Below, one piece after another: positions 33,331-45,447 of a stretch of DNA of 64,000 bases. The stretch's first letter is position 1. Each line of letters starts with the position of its first letter. Made by a program: the position numbers and the translations under genes. Below the pieces are notes generated by a model, which searched no databases, was not told the origin of the DNA, and saw only the letters and a list, made by a program, of their open reading frames with translations. Source of the stretch: Calliphora vicina (Eukaryota; Arthropoda; Insecta; Diptera; Calliphoridae); contig NC_088780.1 of NCBI RefSeq assembly GCF_958450345.1, positions 121,286,226 to 121,350,225 on the forward strand. The letters are read 5' to 3'.

Positions 33331-34257
33331 TTATATTATTTTATCCGCACATCCTCCCATTAAAGACTTTAAAGTTGCTTCCGTTACCTTTTTGGACGAG
33401 GTGCTCCACTTACGCTTAAAATCGTATATGTCCTGATATACAAGAGCCCAATACCTTTCCAAAGGTCTAAGTTCTGGACAGTTGGGTGCTGTTTTAAGAA
33501 AAGTAAAATTCGTTTTTGTAGACACTGCGTAATACATATGTCTGTTCCACAACTACAAGAAACTTCGTGGGGAATTTTGTTTGTGTTTTTGTCCGAAATT
33601 ATTCTTGAACATTACCTCGTCCATCAGCCACATAAAAATCTTAACCCGGAAGTTTCATCATCTATCACACAACAGGTGTATTTTTTATACAATTTTACAT
33701 ACATTTGTTTGCTCGTTCTTTTGTTTCTAAGTTCTTACCTCACTGCGACTTCAACCTGGTATTAGCTTTGGCTCTGCGCATAAAAAAGTCAAAGCATTTA
33801 ACTATACGAGCTGCTTTTCTGATAGAAGTGTTAGGTGTTATTCGATAGAGATTTTCGACTTCTTTTGCCTTACCAATATCTTTTAGACCTTTTTTGTTCC
33901 TGAGCCAGGTTTTCTTTTAATGTACATGTAATGTACTGTTTAATGGCTTTTGAAACAGTTTGACGATGAACTTTAAAATATTTTGCTATTTTTTTAATGA
34001 ACATATTTGGGGTATTCACATGGTCTAATATTTGGTCATATTGTCATAATGTCCTAATATATTATGATAGTTTAATCAAATTTTTGTTGTGTTTCAAACA
34101 AAAAAGTTCTAAACTAATAAGACTAATTATTGTTTTGTCATAAAATAATACTTTTTTTGGTTTAAAACACAACAACAACAATATGACCAAATAGTAGACC
34201 ATGTGAAAACCCCAATTGGATTTTTTTGAAAAGTTTTAAACTTTTTTCGATGGCCAT
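33331..34257 (-). pseudogene. Tc1/mariner-type transposase pseudogene (copy 2)
   Basis: Minus strand. Start MAIEKSLKLFKKIQ at 34257, interrupted by a MITE, then NMFIKKIAKYFKVHRQTVSK (helix-turn-helix), AKEVENLYR, NTSIRKAAR, and CVIDDETSGLRFL carrying the first catalytic aspartate. After frameshifts come FLKTAPNCPELRPLERYWAL and KVTEATLKSLMGG, ending at 33331. The middle between the first aspartate and APNCPEL, including the second catalytic aspartate, is largely deleted. PELRPLERYW supplies the third acidic residue (glutamate). It shares order and motifs with copy 1 and is non-functional. Confidence 0.8.
34009..34213. mobile_element. Foldback MITE in transposase copy 2
   Basis: 205 bp with ends GGGGTATTCACATGGTCTA and (reverse) GGGGTTTTCACATGGTCTAC, then TTTGGTCATATTG on both arms. 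It separates the MAIEKSLKLFKKIQ and NMFIKKIAKYF parts of the transposase. No clear target duplication. Confidence 0.7.
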
Positions 34258-34576
34258 TTTGAGCGAAATAACAGTAGAAAATTAAATTATAGGCTAACTT
34301 GATTAAAAAACATTAATTTGTTGGATCAAGCATAAGTTTTGGCTGGAATAGTATGTATAAGTTTTTTCTGAAAAACTTATACATATACAGAAAAACCTCT
34401 GGTTTTTCTAACCAGAGGTGGTCGACGGTCACTCCCTGGTCACCCCTTGGCCATAAATATAATTTTTTTAAAGCATATGGGCAATTCCACGAGAATGACA
34501 ACCACGACTGAAAAAACAAAAACCCTTGAAACTTTTTTTTCAAGATGATTTGAATAGGAGAAAACAATAAAATGTT

Positions 34577-35182
34577 ACTGAATTACTTAATTCGCGTTTT
34601 GAATTACGATTGCGAATCAACCTGTTTACACGACAACATTCGTAATTCAGTTTGACATTTATTTATTTCTTCTTCTTGTTTTTTTTCTTCTGTTTACATG
34701 TTTTGTTTTTTTTGTTTATTTTGTTTGTTTGGTGCGAATTTTAAATTTGTAATTTGGCAATGGATAAAAAAGGTAATTAAAAACATAAAATTGTAGCATT
34801 ATTAATTAAACAAATATAATTTAATTATTATTTTCATTATTAGAAAAAAGAAAAAGTGCAAGCAAGTGGGACCAGGGCAGCGAGCGGGCTTTATTAGAGG
34901 TGTGGGCTGAAAGAATGGCAGAGCTGCGTGGCTTTAACTTTAATCAGACTTTTTATTTCTTTTAGTTTATTTATTTAATACAAAAAAAATTTAATAAAAA
35001 AATTAGAGATGACAGTCATTCGTTCGTAATTCATAAGGTAATTCAAACTGAATTACGTACGAACAAGGTAATTCGCACTTGAAATTTTGAATGGCGAATC
35101 ATGTAATTCAGTTCGTAATTGGGGGTTGAATGACGAATGAGAGCGTGAATGACGAATAATGCCGTCGTGTGAACATGGTATA
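34577..35182 (+). mobile_element. Element with GTTTACACGAC/GTCGTGTGAAC ends, nested
   Basis: The inserted ~600 bp is absent from copies 1 and 2 of the host repeat. Near its ends are ACCTGTTTACACGACAAC (34619) and GCCGTCGTGTGAACATGGT (35161), inverted relatives, with repeated TTCGTAATTCA and GAATTAC words on both sides. It carries the fragment at 34760-34965. The exact edges and target duplication are unclear. Confidence 0.55.
34760..34965 (+). pseudogene. Myb/SANT- or MADF-like DNA-binding protein fragment, with intron
   Basis: ATG at 34760 opens MDKK. A GTAATT...TATTAG intron (34773-34843) follows in phase 1. The second exon reads EKRKSASKWDQGSERALLEV then WAERMAELRGFNFNQ, to a stop near 34963. 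The spacing of tryptophans and the W..GSERALLEVW pattern resemble the first helix of Myb/SANT-like domains, found in the accessory protein of PIF/Harbinger transposons and in MADF proteins. Only the first third of such a domain is present, so this is a truncated gene. The family call is inference from the motif. Confidence 0.5.
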
Positions 35183-35987
35183 AAAGTATTTAGAGCTTAT
35201 TACAACATTTTAAGGGCAAGAATAATAGTTTAAACTGACTATATTTAATTTTTTTAATTTAATTGGTATGTTTTAGGCTAAGATTGCAACGCAAACTAAG
35301 CTCCCAATTAACATGTAGTATGAAATGAATTTGAGTCTGATTGTTTTTTTGCTATTATCAAATTAATTATTGAAACCGAATATATATTTTCTATTTATTT
35401 TTTTATTTTTGTATACATATATTTACAGAATTATTTTACTATAACAGAAAAATTTGTCACGTACGATATTCATTTTTATTTATTATAAAATCATCCAAAG
35501 ATTGTTTTTATTTAAATATGACGAATTGTAAAAGAAAAAAAATTAGTTTAGTATAACAAAATAAAAAAAAATAATATTTCTACATGTACCTCAAATTTAC
35601 TTCCGCTTTATGTCACGTACGATATACCCTTATTTCGCTCGATATTTTGGACAACATTGTTTCGAAAGAACTTATTATTTTTTTAAAATATAATACCCTC
35701 TAAATGGAACATAAAGACCAAATTATTTTTCAGATACTTTTATTTTTGCAAAATCTATTCCACTCTATAGGCGAACAAATGTCACATACGATGATATGGA
35801 ATTGCCCATATGTCCTTTTCTACGGACAAATAGCTTAGCAGATAATTTTTTTTTCGTCATTTTACACGTACAAAACCCGAATATAAACAATATAGCGGAA
35901 AAATGCAAATATTTCATTTAGTTAATTGATGCTGTTGCAGATATTTTATTTTTTACCCATAGGTCTACTGGTCTAGTCTATCAGGTC

Positions 35988-36751
35988 TAGGGTTTTTAAT
36001 TTCCCGCCCTTTTTAGATTCGGGAAATTTTTTTCTACATTCCCGGGTACCCGGCTATTCCCGAAACATATAATAATACTGTAAATTAGGAATATTATAGC
36101 CAAATTTCATATAAAAACTTTATGTTATAATTATTAAATATCAGAGTTTCGAATGAATTAATAAAATTTGTGCTTAATTCACTAAAATCTTAATTAAAGA
36201 ATATCAGCCTTTCATTCCATAAATCCATTCCCAATATTTTATTTTTTAGATTCATTCCAAAGCCTTTGTTTAAACTGAATTAATTTTAAAGTTAATTTAT
36301 AACAGAATTTATTCAAACTTTTAATGATTTAATCAAATTATTTACAAAATTAATCGAAAAAATTGTCTTAAGCCTTTTTGTAATAGATCTGAATTGAAGA
36401 ACAATTTAATCATTTAATAAATTTTTGAAGCTATTTTGTTATGGATTTGAAGAAGAAATTTAAAGAAATTAGAATGATTCAATAAGAAATAAATTTTATA
36501 AATAATGAATTCACTTTTTAAATTTTCATACGAAAAACAAAAAATAAATAATAATAAGCGGTATATTATTGCCAAGATATAAGCAAAAAGCAATAAAAAA
36601 CTTTTCACTGTTTTTTGGTGAAAAAAATAGAGTTCTAACTTGTTTTCGATGTATTTTCGTCAGTTTTTAATTCCCGGGATTCTCGACTAAAAATCCCGAG
36701 AAAAAATTTCCCGGGAAATTTGTACCGGGAATTCCCGGGATAAAAACCATA
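35988..36751. mobile_element. hAT-like MITE with CCCGGG-rich ends
   Basis: A 764-bp element with ends TAGGGTTTTTAATTTCCCG and (reverse) TATGGTTTTTATCCCGGGA. The flanks ATCAGGTC (35980-35987) and ATCGGGTC (36752-36759) are an 8-bp duplication with one change. Subterminal TTCCCGGGAA-type words cluster on both sides, while the middle is very AT-rich. Frames 36414-36608 and 36635-36826 lie inside and show no transposase motif. Confidence 0.75.
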
Positions 36752-36759
36752 ATCGGGTC

Positions 36760-38240
36760 TTTCAGACTCCACTATGCAAAATAGTGAATACCAACTTGTA
36801 CATGGTTGCGTATTAGTAATATTCAATTAATGTAGGTGTTATAAATTAAGTATATGTTCACGTGCAAAAAATATATGAAATTTCGGACAGCTAACTTTAT
36901 ACCCACTACTGTAAAAAAGTAGGTAGTGCTAGTAATAAATGCTGGCTGGCACATATACATATGTATATAATGATGTTATTGTAATAATAGCTTACAGTTA
37001 AATAAAAAAAACAGAAACGTACAAGTAAAATGGGAAGAGTAGAGAATAAGTATTTGTGTGTGTGTGAGATTGCATAAATAAGTGCATTTATAGTCTTAAT
37101 GTTAAAATGTCTTTGTATTTTGCTCCAGCTTCCATATTCTCATCCAATGCAGCGCTCTTACTGATTTTTATTCACATTTTCTTAGTGGATGGCAATAAAA
37201 GGAGACAAACACATGCTCATATGATGCAAGGAACGGACAGACAACAAAAACAAAAAAGAAACCATAAAGAAAGACGACGACGAATAATAAGAAGTAGAAT
37301 AATGCAAATAATGTCTTAATGCCAGTTAAAACAAGCCTCAATCTGCATTAATGTGTGAGTGCATGTATGTATGTGTGCTAGTGTGTATGTATCAGTGCAC
37401 CTTTTTGAAGTTTTGCCGAATCGAAAGAAAGTACCACACAAGTACAAATTCTAGTCGTCTGCACTTGTTTTACACAAGTTTATATAATATTTGCAAGTAG
37501 TAGTGTAGACAGTGGGTCGTCAAGTAGTGTAGTGTACCAGAGGTATGGGTATGGGTATGATGCAGCAACATATGAGGTGCAACCTAAACACATTCAAAAT
37601 GTTCCCTACATATCTAAGAATAAATGAATGGACGTTTCAGTGGCAGCATTGCAAAATTAGTACTAGTTGTTGTGTCAAATAGTGGCTGAATACAAATCCA
37701 CTGAAAGGTTAAACAGTCGTGTTGACTTAACAAGCTTATGTAATATTTAAATAGTAGAGTACCTTACCATTCGCTAACAACAACAACAACTAGCATGTGA
37801 ATGACAGAAATACTGTTTTACGTTTATTCTTTGTTGTGGTCGTAGATTGCAACTCTTTTGCAACATTTAGTTATTTACGTGCTTATGCTGCCGTTATTTT
37901 GATGCATTGCACGGTTGAAATATAAACGAAGCCAATCTGCTTCAAAGGCAAAAAGAAACATTAAAAACTAATGTTGTACATATGTTCAAAAACAAAACAA
38001 TCACCATTTAGCAAAAAGAAAAATGTCTACGTAAATAAATAAATAAAAATAATTGTGACTGTTGTAGTTGATTTTATTATAAATGTTTATGCAATAACCT
38101 TGATATATAATATTATTTTACAGTGTGTTTTTTTGTGATATGGATTACATTCATATTTATTATTTTCTTTTTGGACATTGTTTAAAATTTCAATTTAACA
38201 AATTTTAATTATTAGCTACATATTTGTCACCTAACCATTA
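36760..38240. other. Unique DNA, no gene seen
   Basis: Slightly less AT-rich than its surroundings, with GTGTGTGTG, ACAACAACAAC and TATGTATGTGTG short repeats. A frame at 37107-37319 (+) has a hydrophobic start and a basic tail but no recognisable family and no support as a gene. Confidence 0.4.
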
Positions 38241-39086
38241 CACTATAAAACAAAATCAAAATTTTCCCACAATTAGAAGATCAGACAATAAATTTTGATA
38301 GAGGAGACAAAAAAAACAAATTAGAAAGTATGGTCGGGCTTGACCATACTTGACCCTACACTAAGTAAAAGAGCAAAAAGATTTTTCTTTTAAAATTTCA
38401 ATAATTTATATCCCTGAGTGATTTTCGGAAGTGGGCCTTATATGGGAGCTATGACCAATTATGGACCGATCACAATAAAATTAGATCGTGTGATTTATGT
38501 CTATATGTAAGTTAACTATGTTGAATTTTGATTTAGGCATAAGCATAAGCGATTTATGCACGTTAAAGTGATTTTCGGAAGCGGGTCTATATGGAAGCTA
38601 TGACTAATTATGGACCGATCGTAACAAAATTTGATGACATGAATTTTGTATATATAAAACTTATTTGGAGCGGAATTTGTGGAGATACATATATAAATTA
38701 AACATTTATGACCGATAAAGTCCAATTTCGGGAGAACATTTGTATGGGGGCTAGATGAAATAATGGACCGATTTCTTATAGCTTCAATAATAGGCTTGGT
38801 CCTTAGGCCGAAAAGCCAGCCAGCCAGACGGACATCGTTTAATCGACTTAGAAAGTGATTCTAAGTCGATCGGTATACTTTAAGGTGGGTATACCGATAG
38901 ATACCCACTATGGTGGTGAAGGGTATAAAAAATACACGTGTATCGGCGTTTTGGAAGTTTACATCTGAATTTAATTTGAGGGAGGGATATAGTTTCCGAA
39001 CACTGGCACATTCTTATTGTTAATCGGCATAAGAAACCATGTGATCCTTACATTTTAGTTATAAAATGTGTTCAACAAATTTATGT
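38241..39086. mobile_element. CACTA-like element copy 2, half only, with nested Helentron
   Basis: Begins CACTATAAAACAAAATC and follows the left arm of 625-1282 (GATCAGACAATAAATTTTGA, TATCGGCGTTTT, ACCATGTGATCCTTACATTT) to about 39086, where similarity stops. The right arm is missing. The Helentron 38315-38927 splits it after GAGGAGACAAAAAA. Confidence 0.7.
38315..38927 (-). mobile_element. Helentron family A, internally shortened
   Basis: Minus-strand copy. The 3' side reads AACAAATTAGAAAG then TATGGTCGG...GACCATACTTGACC, a hairpin with a damaged second arm. The 5' side ends ATACCCACTATGGTGGTG/AAGGGTATAA. It is shorter than other copies because the GTCCATGTAAACC segment is largely missing. 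Confidence 0.75.
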
Positions 39087-42000
39087 TAGGAAGTTGATTT
39101 GTACAAGTATAAATCTCCATATATTGGACCATAACTATTTACTCTGTATAGTTACACAGTTTTTGTACAAAGGTAACCAAATAAATCATGCAAAGATAAT
39201 ATATACCATTTTGATGCAAATTTCTTAATAAAAGACCAACACAAATTCAATTTCAGCAAATCTGCTTCATTGGTTTTAAATTGATTTAATAAATTTAAAA
39301 TCGATTTTCAAATAATTTCACTTAAACCATTTGTATTGCAATATCTTTCTATATGTATATATGCATGTACTAAATGTGTCAATGTTGTCTTATTTAATTC
39401 AGCATAAAAATCGATACAGTAACGATGAACATGTTAAAGTTATAACATTTTTTTTGTTCACACAAAGCTAAAATAGTCCTTTTGGCAGTGCAGCATAAAG
39501 TAGAAATATATACTTAAGCAAGCCTTTGTAAAATTTAAATATGGGTGTCTGAATATAGAGAGAGAATGAAAAAAAATGTAGAACACAAAAGGAATAAAAT
39601 AAAAATCAGTGGCAGGAATACATAGACTCGTTGGTATAAGTATCTATGTATTTAACTGGCATCTAGCAACGTCATAAAACTTTATTGACATGTAAATGTT
39701 GTATGTTGCTTCAGTTTGAATGGTCCAAAAGCAGGAAAAAGTTGTCAAGAAACAAACGTGTATGGTCAAGAGTGACAACGTTATACTCTATTTCGTTTAA
39801 AATTTTGGGAATTTGGGGGCCATTGCGAAAGAAAGTTGATTTTTATTGAATAATTTCCTTTATTTTGTACATATTAAAAAAAAATATGATTATGTCAAGC
39901 TAATATGAACCTACAGTAGGAAGTTTGACCTTAAAATAACAATAAACTTCATTGAAAACAATTGAAATAAAACTTTTAATAACTTTTCTATGTTTAAATG
40001 TCAGCAAATACAACAAGATCTACAATAATAATCATGATGCACAAAATGAAAAACTCCTACAGAAAATGCAGCAGCATAAATGAAAAAACCCTAAAACAAA
40101 CTAAAACAAACTACCCCAACATTTTTTTAAAAAAAGAGCAAAACTTAAGCTTGATAAACATTCCATAAATAACCAGCACGTGTTTTCGACATATTTACCT
40201 TTGAATAAACTTAACTTCCGGTAAAATGCAAAAATGTAAAAAAACAGCTACCCAAGAGTTGGTAGTATTGGTGGTGGCGCAACAAACTGTCGAGCATTTT
40301 TATTTGTTCATATATATTTTGGTCTTTTGTTAAAGTAAGATTGAAAGGAAAGTTAAATATTATAAACATACATATTTCTTTTCCGCATGAACAACTTGTA
40401 AATGTGATTGTATTTTGTCCTTGCATCTATCACTCTGGATGTGTGTTGTTCACGTAGGAAATTATGCATTTATTGAATCTATGGAAAATACTGGTACCAA
40501 ATCAAAGCCTTTTTTGTAACTTTAATTTATTTATTTACTTTTAAGAAAATTTTTTAAAGCGAAATTTGGTATTGTGTAGACTTTCAAAATTCAAACCTTT
40601 GAATTTTAGCAAAGATGTGTTATATTTTCGCTGTATGGAAAAATACAACTCATTGGTTTTGATATTGCTAAGATAATTTTCTTAAATTAGTTTTTTTTAT
40701 AAAATATATTTATAGAAAAACCTATAGAAATGTTTAAATGCTAAATCTACTTCATTTGCATGTTTGCATGAAGCTTAGCTATCAAAATCTATAATTTATT
40801 ACATCAAATTTATAATTTTATATATAAAAATTATTCGGCTTCTGTATACTTTTATCTACAAAATTGACCTACTATTCTATTAAAGAAAATTAAATTAAGA
40901 CTCTTATTAAAGAAAAAATGCGAGTATATTTTCCTTCCACTCTCTTTTTTTCCACAACTAACAACTGAATTTATTTATGCCAGTAACTTAACCTGAAAAT
41001 GCAGCACAAATGCAAAAGCAAATAGAACTAAACTAAACAGAGAAAATTCTTAAAACAAACTATCGACTGGAACTAAAACGTCTGTATGAAGTTTTGCCGA
41101 CAAAAGTCATAAAGTTTATATCTTAGGGTGTATATTTAATGTTTAAAAATATAATAATAAAAGAACACAAATATTTCTGGCTTAACGATTAAATAAGTTA
41201 AATAGGGCTATATAAAATTTTAGCAATGGCGGCAGCAATAACAACTATAAACTTCCGTTGTATACAGCGTTTGCAACGACCTTTTAAATTGTACATTTAA
41301 ATTCCTACTACACATTCCCCGTGTTTAATTTTTAAAAACGAACACGATATTTAGGTGTGTTAAACTATGGCCACTATAAAATTTGGCTAAATAAAGAACT
41401 TGAAAAAAATAATAAAAAAAATAGAAAAACACTCAAACACTAGAATGCACGTTAATTTTTTAATAACATTTGTGTAAGGTAATTGGAGTATAATCAGCAT
41501 TAAGCAGAAACTTTTTAAGACACTCATATAGAAAAGAAATATTGGTGCCGTTTTGCTATGCTTAAAATAAGCTTTCATCGTGCATGTTTAAAAAACTAAA
41601 ATTCTTTTTGCTATTTTTGTATGAGATTTGCGCCCCCTGTTGTGGGTTTTTGGAACTATTTTTAAGGATTCAAAAAACATCAATTATATTAACTTTTGAT
41701 TCATTATCGACTGGTGAAATCAGATTAGCAATATATTCAACCGTTTTTGCTCTACAGAAAAATGTGCTCAAAATGCGCGTCTTTAGGTGCGTTGAACCAC
41801 CACAAGGAGTAAAAATTTTCAAAAAAAAAAGAGCGCCATTATTTTTATTTGCGCAAAAACCAAAAACGCAAAATTTACGAAATTAACTCTAATATACATA
41901 TATAGTACATACCCAGTATTATATTTTGATGATTCTGATGTCAGAATTTTCTGAATTTATTCTAAAAATATATCATCAAAATTAACCAACTTGTCTAAAT

Positions 42001-44522
42001 TTCCTTCTGACATGTCAAAAGAATTCAACTATTAAGAAATCGAGAACAAAAATTTGGCATAATTTTTAAGATACCCCATCTTAGTGTTTAAATTTTTTCT
42101 TATTTTCTAGAATATAGTAAGAAAATTATGCGACAAGTCAGCATATTTTCTGTTGGAGTTTTGACAACAAGTCAAAATCTGTTATAAAATATTAGTGTCA
42201 AATGCGCTGAAATATAGGACTATAGTAATTGTTAAAGTTAAAAATTATATTTGAAAAAATCAATATTCTATTTCAATAGTTTTTTCTTCGTGACTGATTT
42301 TATATGGAAGCTAAGCTCAATTATGAATATATCTGCTCAAAATGTTTAGGTAATAAATGTTTAGTAATAATAAAACTATTTGTATATAAAACTTGTTTGT
42401 GGAAAAAATGTGTGGATATCTATATAAATTAACTACACGGTGCTACGATGGAAAAAATAACTTGGAAAATGACCCAGCGTGGGTTATAGGTCTTACTGAG
42501 TGCATTACAAATTGTGTCTATAAATTTCAGAAACATCCTCAAATTCACAAGTTATTCTAAAAAAAATGTTTTCAGTGATGTTCGTCAACTTATCAACCTG
42601 TAGCTCTGTCAGTTTTTGTCCGACTTTAAATTATTTAATGAGCTTGGAAAGAAAACTGCTAACACTTTAAAATGACGTACATTATTTGATGCAGTTGTAA
42701 GTTATTTATTAAGAATATCTAAACAAACAAAAAACAAATTTATCGACTTTTTTGATAAATTGAAACCTTATTTTTTAATTATTCAAATTGGATGAAAATT
42801 GTAAAAGTTATTCAACTTTTCATTAACACCTTTTTTAGAATTTTCTCCTCCAGCGCATGTGAATAAAAAAAGAAAATTTTGGAATTTACAAGGTAAATTT
42901 TTTCGAAAAAGTTTAATTATTTTGCAAATGTAAACCGATTTTAACAAGTAATGTCTTATTTTTGTCCATATAAAATTGTCTTTAAAATACTGTACAAAAT
43001 TATAGGTTTTCATAGAAAAAAATTAAAATAATTATTGTTAAAAAATATAAAAAATAAAGCAAAAGTTTTTATAAAAACTTACACAATTTTTTGGAATATA
43101 CATTTTATGCGTACATTTTATTAAAGCCTAATTCCTTGTCTATCCATAATTGTTTAAAATTTTGAAATCAGTGCAAAAATGTGTGCGTTAGAGGTGTTTT
43201 TTAAGAATAACACAAAATTTTTAGGGTGTTTCAAAATCTTTGAAAACTGTTTTAGTATGTCCTCACCCCCCCCCATTAGGTCGCTTTTCTAGTTCTGACA
43301 AAATTCTTGGAACTGGATTTATCTTAATAAATTATTGTTCTGCAAGTTCATTAAGATATTTTTTCCGGGTTTTTAAATTAGACAACTGCCAATATATACA
43401 CGTTCTTTTAAATAAATAAATTTTATAAAGGTTACAGTAACTTTACGAACACATTTCGTTATGTTCTTAAATTTGTTATGGAATTTTTAGTAATAAAAGT
43501 TATTGAAACGTTTTAGAATTTTAACAGTTTCTATATAACTCGCTTAAATTTAATATGATTACACACTTTGTGTATAAAAATTATTATATTTACTCGCATT
43601 ATATAACATTTTAATGTTAAAATGCCGGTTGTATTTTAAACATGTTTAAAAATATTCCAAATTCCATATATTTTATGTATTTTTGCCGATCAAATTATAT
43701 TAATAATTTGGCTAAGAATATTATGCTTAAATTTACACAATTTCTGTAATTTTACTATGAAAACATATTAGTAAGCTTACATGCATTTTATGGATTGTTC
43801 TTGACACAGTCACATAAATATTTCGACATTGTAAGAAACTTAGTTATAACAACAACTCTAGTATTCCACGACATGTAGGCTAGAAAGAACTTAAATTTTT
43901 AACAGTCAAGGCTAAAGTAGTTGTATATTTTATACATTAATAAAACAAATCAAGCATACTTCCAGAAAAAGTCACTATACTATCACACATTTTTTATTGT
44001 CTATGTTTTATCTTTTATGGTGGGATGCCGCACGGTGGCTCAGAACTTAATTTCATCGGCCAACTTTTTGTTAACTCCGATTTAAAAACTTTTAATGCCA
44101 TTCAATACTAAACACATTGAAACTAAGGTAACCGTTAAAGTCAAATATTTTATGTTATTTTATAAAAAATGTGATTTTTGTAAATTTGATCAGAATAAAA
44201 TTATCCGTACTTGCAAACTATTATCGATGATAGGATGATTTTTCCTCTGTTATATTGTTAGGATAATAGTCTTTAAGAACTGATATGATTTGTCACTCTA
44301 CCGTTTATACCAGCTGTGTTTTTAAATTTTTGTGCTTAGGTCAAAAGTGCTTAGGGTCAAAAGGGGTTAAACAAATTTTACTTCCAGAAGAAAGGCTAAA
44401 GTGTCCTCTTTAAGCCCATATATACTTGTTGACCTTTTTTGACCTGTTTGTTGAACACTTTTTTCATTTGTATAAGATTACTCCCAAATTTTTTTCCTAT
44501 TTTTATTTTACCTGTTCGTATG
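39087..44522. other. Long unique AT-rich stretch, one Helentron fragment
   Basis: About 5.4 kb without a recognised gene. Frames at 40211-40426, 41387-41578, 41584-41886 and 42783-43013 carry no motif. At about 42290-42430 there is a diverged family B Helentron fragment (TTTTATATGGAAGCTAAGCT, AAACTTGTTTGTGG). GCACGGTGGC at 44031 may be an old element end. Confidence 0.4.
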
Positions 44523-45010
44523 ACTGGCACAAAGTACAAGTCGCAATTTTGAAAATATTGCGATAAAATTTGGTAAATAAATTTTTTTCGGCACGGCGAA
44601 GAAGCCTATTGAAAATTACTGAAATCGGTACATTATTTCTCCCGAAATTATACTTTATCGGTCGTAAATGGTTAATTTATATAGGTATCTACACAAATTT
44701 TGCTCCAAATAAGTTTTATATAAACTGAATTAATGTCACCTAATTTTATGATGATCGGTCCATAATAAGTCATAGTTCCCATATAAGACCCGCTTCCCAA
44801 AATCACTTTAACGAGCAGAAATCTGTTAAAAAATTTTGGTATAATCACAAAATTCAACACAAATAACTTCCATATAGACACAAATCACACGACCTAATTT
44901 CATGGCGATCGGTCCATAATTATTTATAGCTCCCATATAAGAAAATCATTCATGAAAATAAATTATAGTGTATATGATGAGCTTGGCCGAACATACCTCC
45001 TTATTCTTCC
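44523..45010 (+). mobile_element. Helentron family A, 5' truncated
   Basis: From CAAAGTACAAGTCGCAATTT through the GGTCCATAATAAGTCATAGT body to a degraded end GAGCTTGGCCGAACATACCT that still resembles the hairpin region. The 5' paired block and the GTCCGTC stretch are missing. Confidence 0.7.
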
Positions 45011-45447
45011 TTTTTATAAGTAAAGCTTTTGCATCAGCAAAAAAAAATAAATGCTATAAAAATTAAAAGTTCAACTTTAACCTTAAATTGCTCAACAACT
45101 GCTGAACCGATAATGAAATTAAAACTGGAGAAAAACTCAAGAAGTTATCTGTCCATCAAAAAAAAAATTCTAAAATATCTCTATCTTTTCAAAAGTTACA
45201 GAGTTTTGGCCTATAAAAAACTATAATTAGCCAATGTGCGCCGTAATCCTGTAATGCACGTAGACGTTACCAGTTGTATGAAAAACGTATTATACCAATG
45301 AAATAATGTAATAAATATTGTAGAATTTTTAGAATATATAGAAAAAATATGTGGTTGTGTAATCCTTTGTTTGTAATATAAGTAAATAAACTGCTTACTT
45401 GGTACGAATATTTATATTAAGCACAAATTTACATCTACATACATATG

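Larger units (their letters stand above)
32357..34375 (-). mobile_element. Tc1/mariner-type transposon copy 2, with three nested insertions
   Basis: Minus-strand copy of the element at 3017-6218. The 3' end AAGAGTGATCCAGAAAA is preceded by TA (32355-32356). The 3' untranslated part (TTTGAATAAATTTACATACG) and the leader (CTTGATCCAACAAATTAATG) match copy 1. The outermost 5' bases are degraded (near 34360-34375). It contains a 748-bp foldback (32527-33274), a 347-bp MITE inside that foldback, and a 205-bp MITE (34009-34213) near the start of the transposase. Confidence 0.8.
34475..35811. mobile_element. ATATGGGCAATTCCA element copy 3
   Basis: Both ends are present (ATATGGGCAATTCCACGAGA at 34475; TATGGAATTGCCCATAT ending 35811). 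The right half matches copies 1 and 2 including TGTCACGTACGAT motifs. The left half is interrupted from about 34577 to 35182 by another element carrying a Myb/SANT-like gene piece. Flanks (AAAGC and GTCCT) show no duplication. Confidence 0.8.

Noticed and set aside
37107..37319. Frame with hydrophobic start and basic tail, like a small secreted peptide
   Set aside because: No cleavage site pattern, no relatives known to me, and the basic tail derives from simple AAAGAAAGACGACG-type sequence.
41584..41886. 100-codon plus-strand frame
   Set aside because: No recognisable domain, no splice or promoter context; kept as unsupported.
10714..44040. GCACGGTGG words at 10714 and 44031 as a transposon family
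   Set aside because: Only ~30 bp of loose similarity and no second ends; not enough to call.
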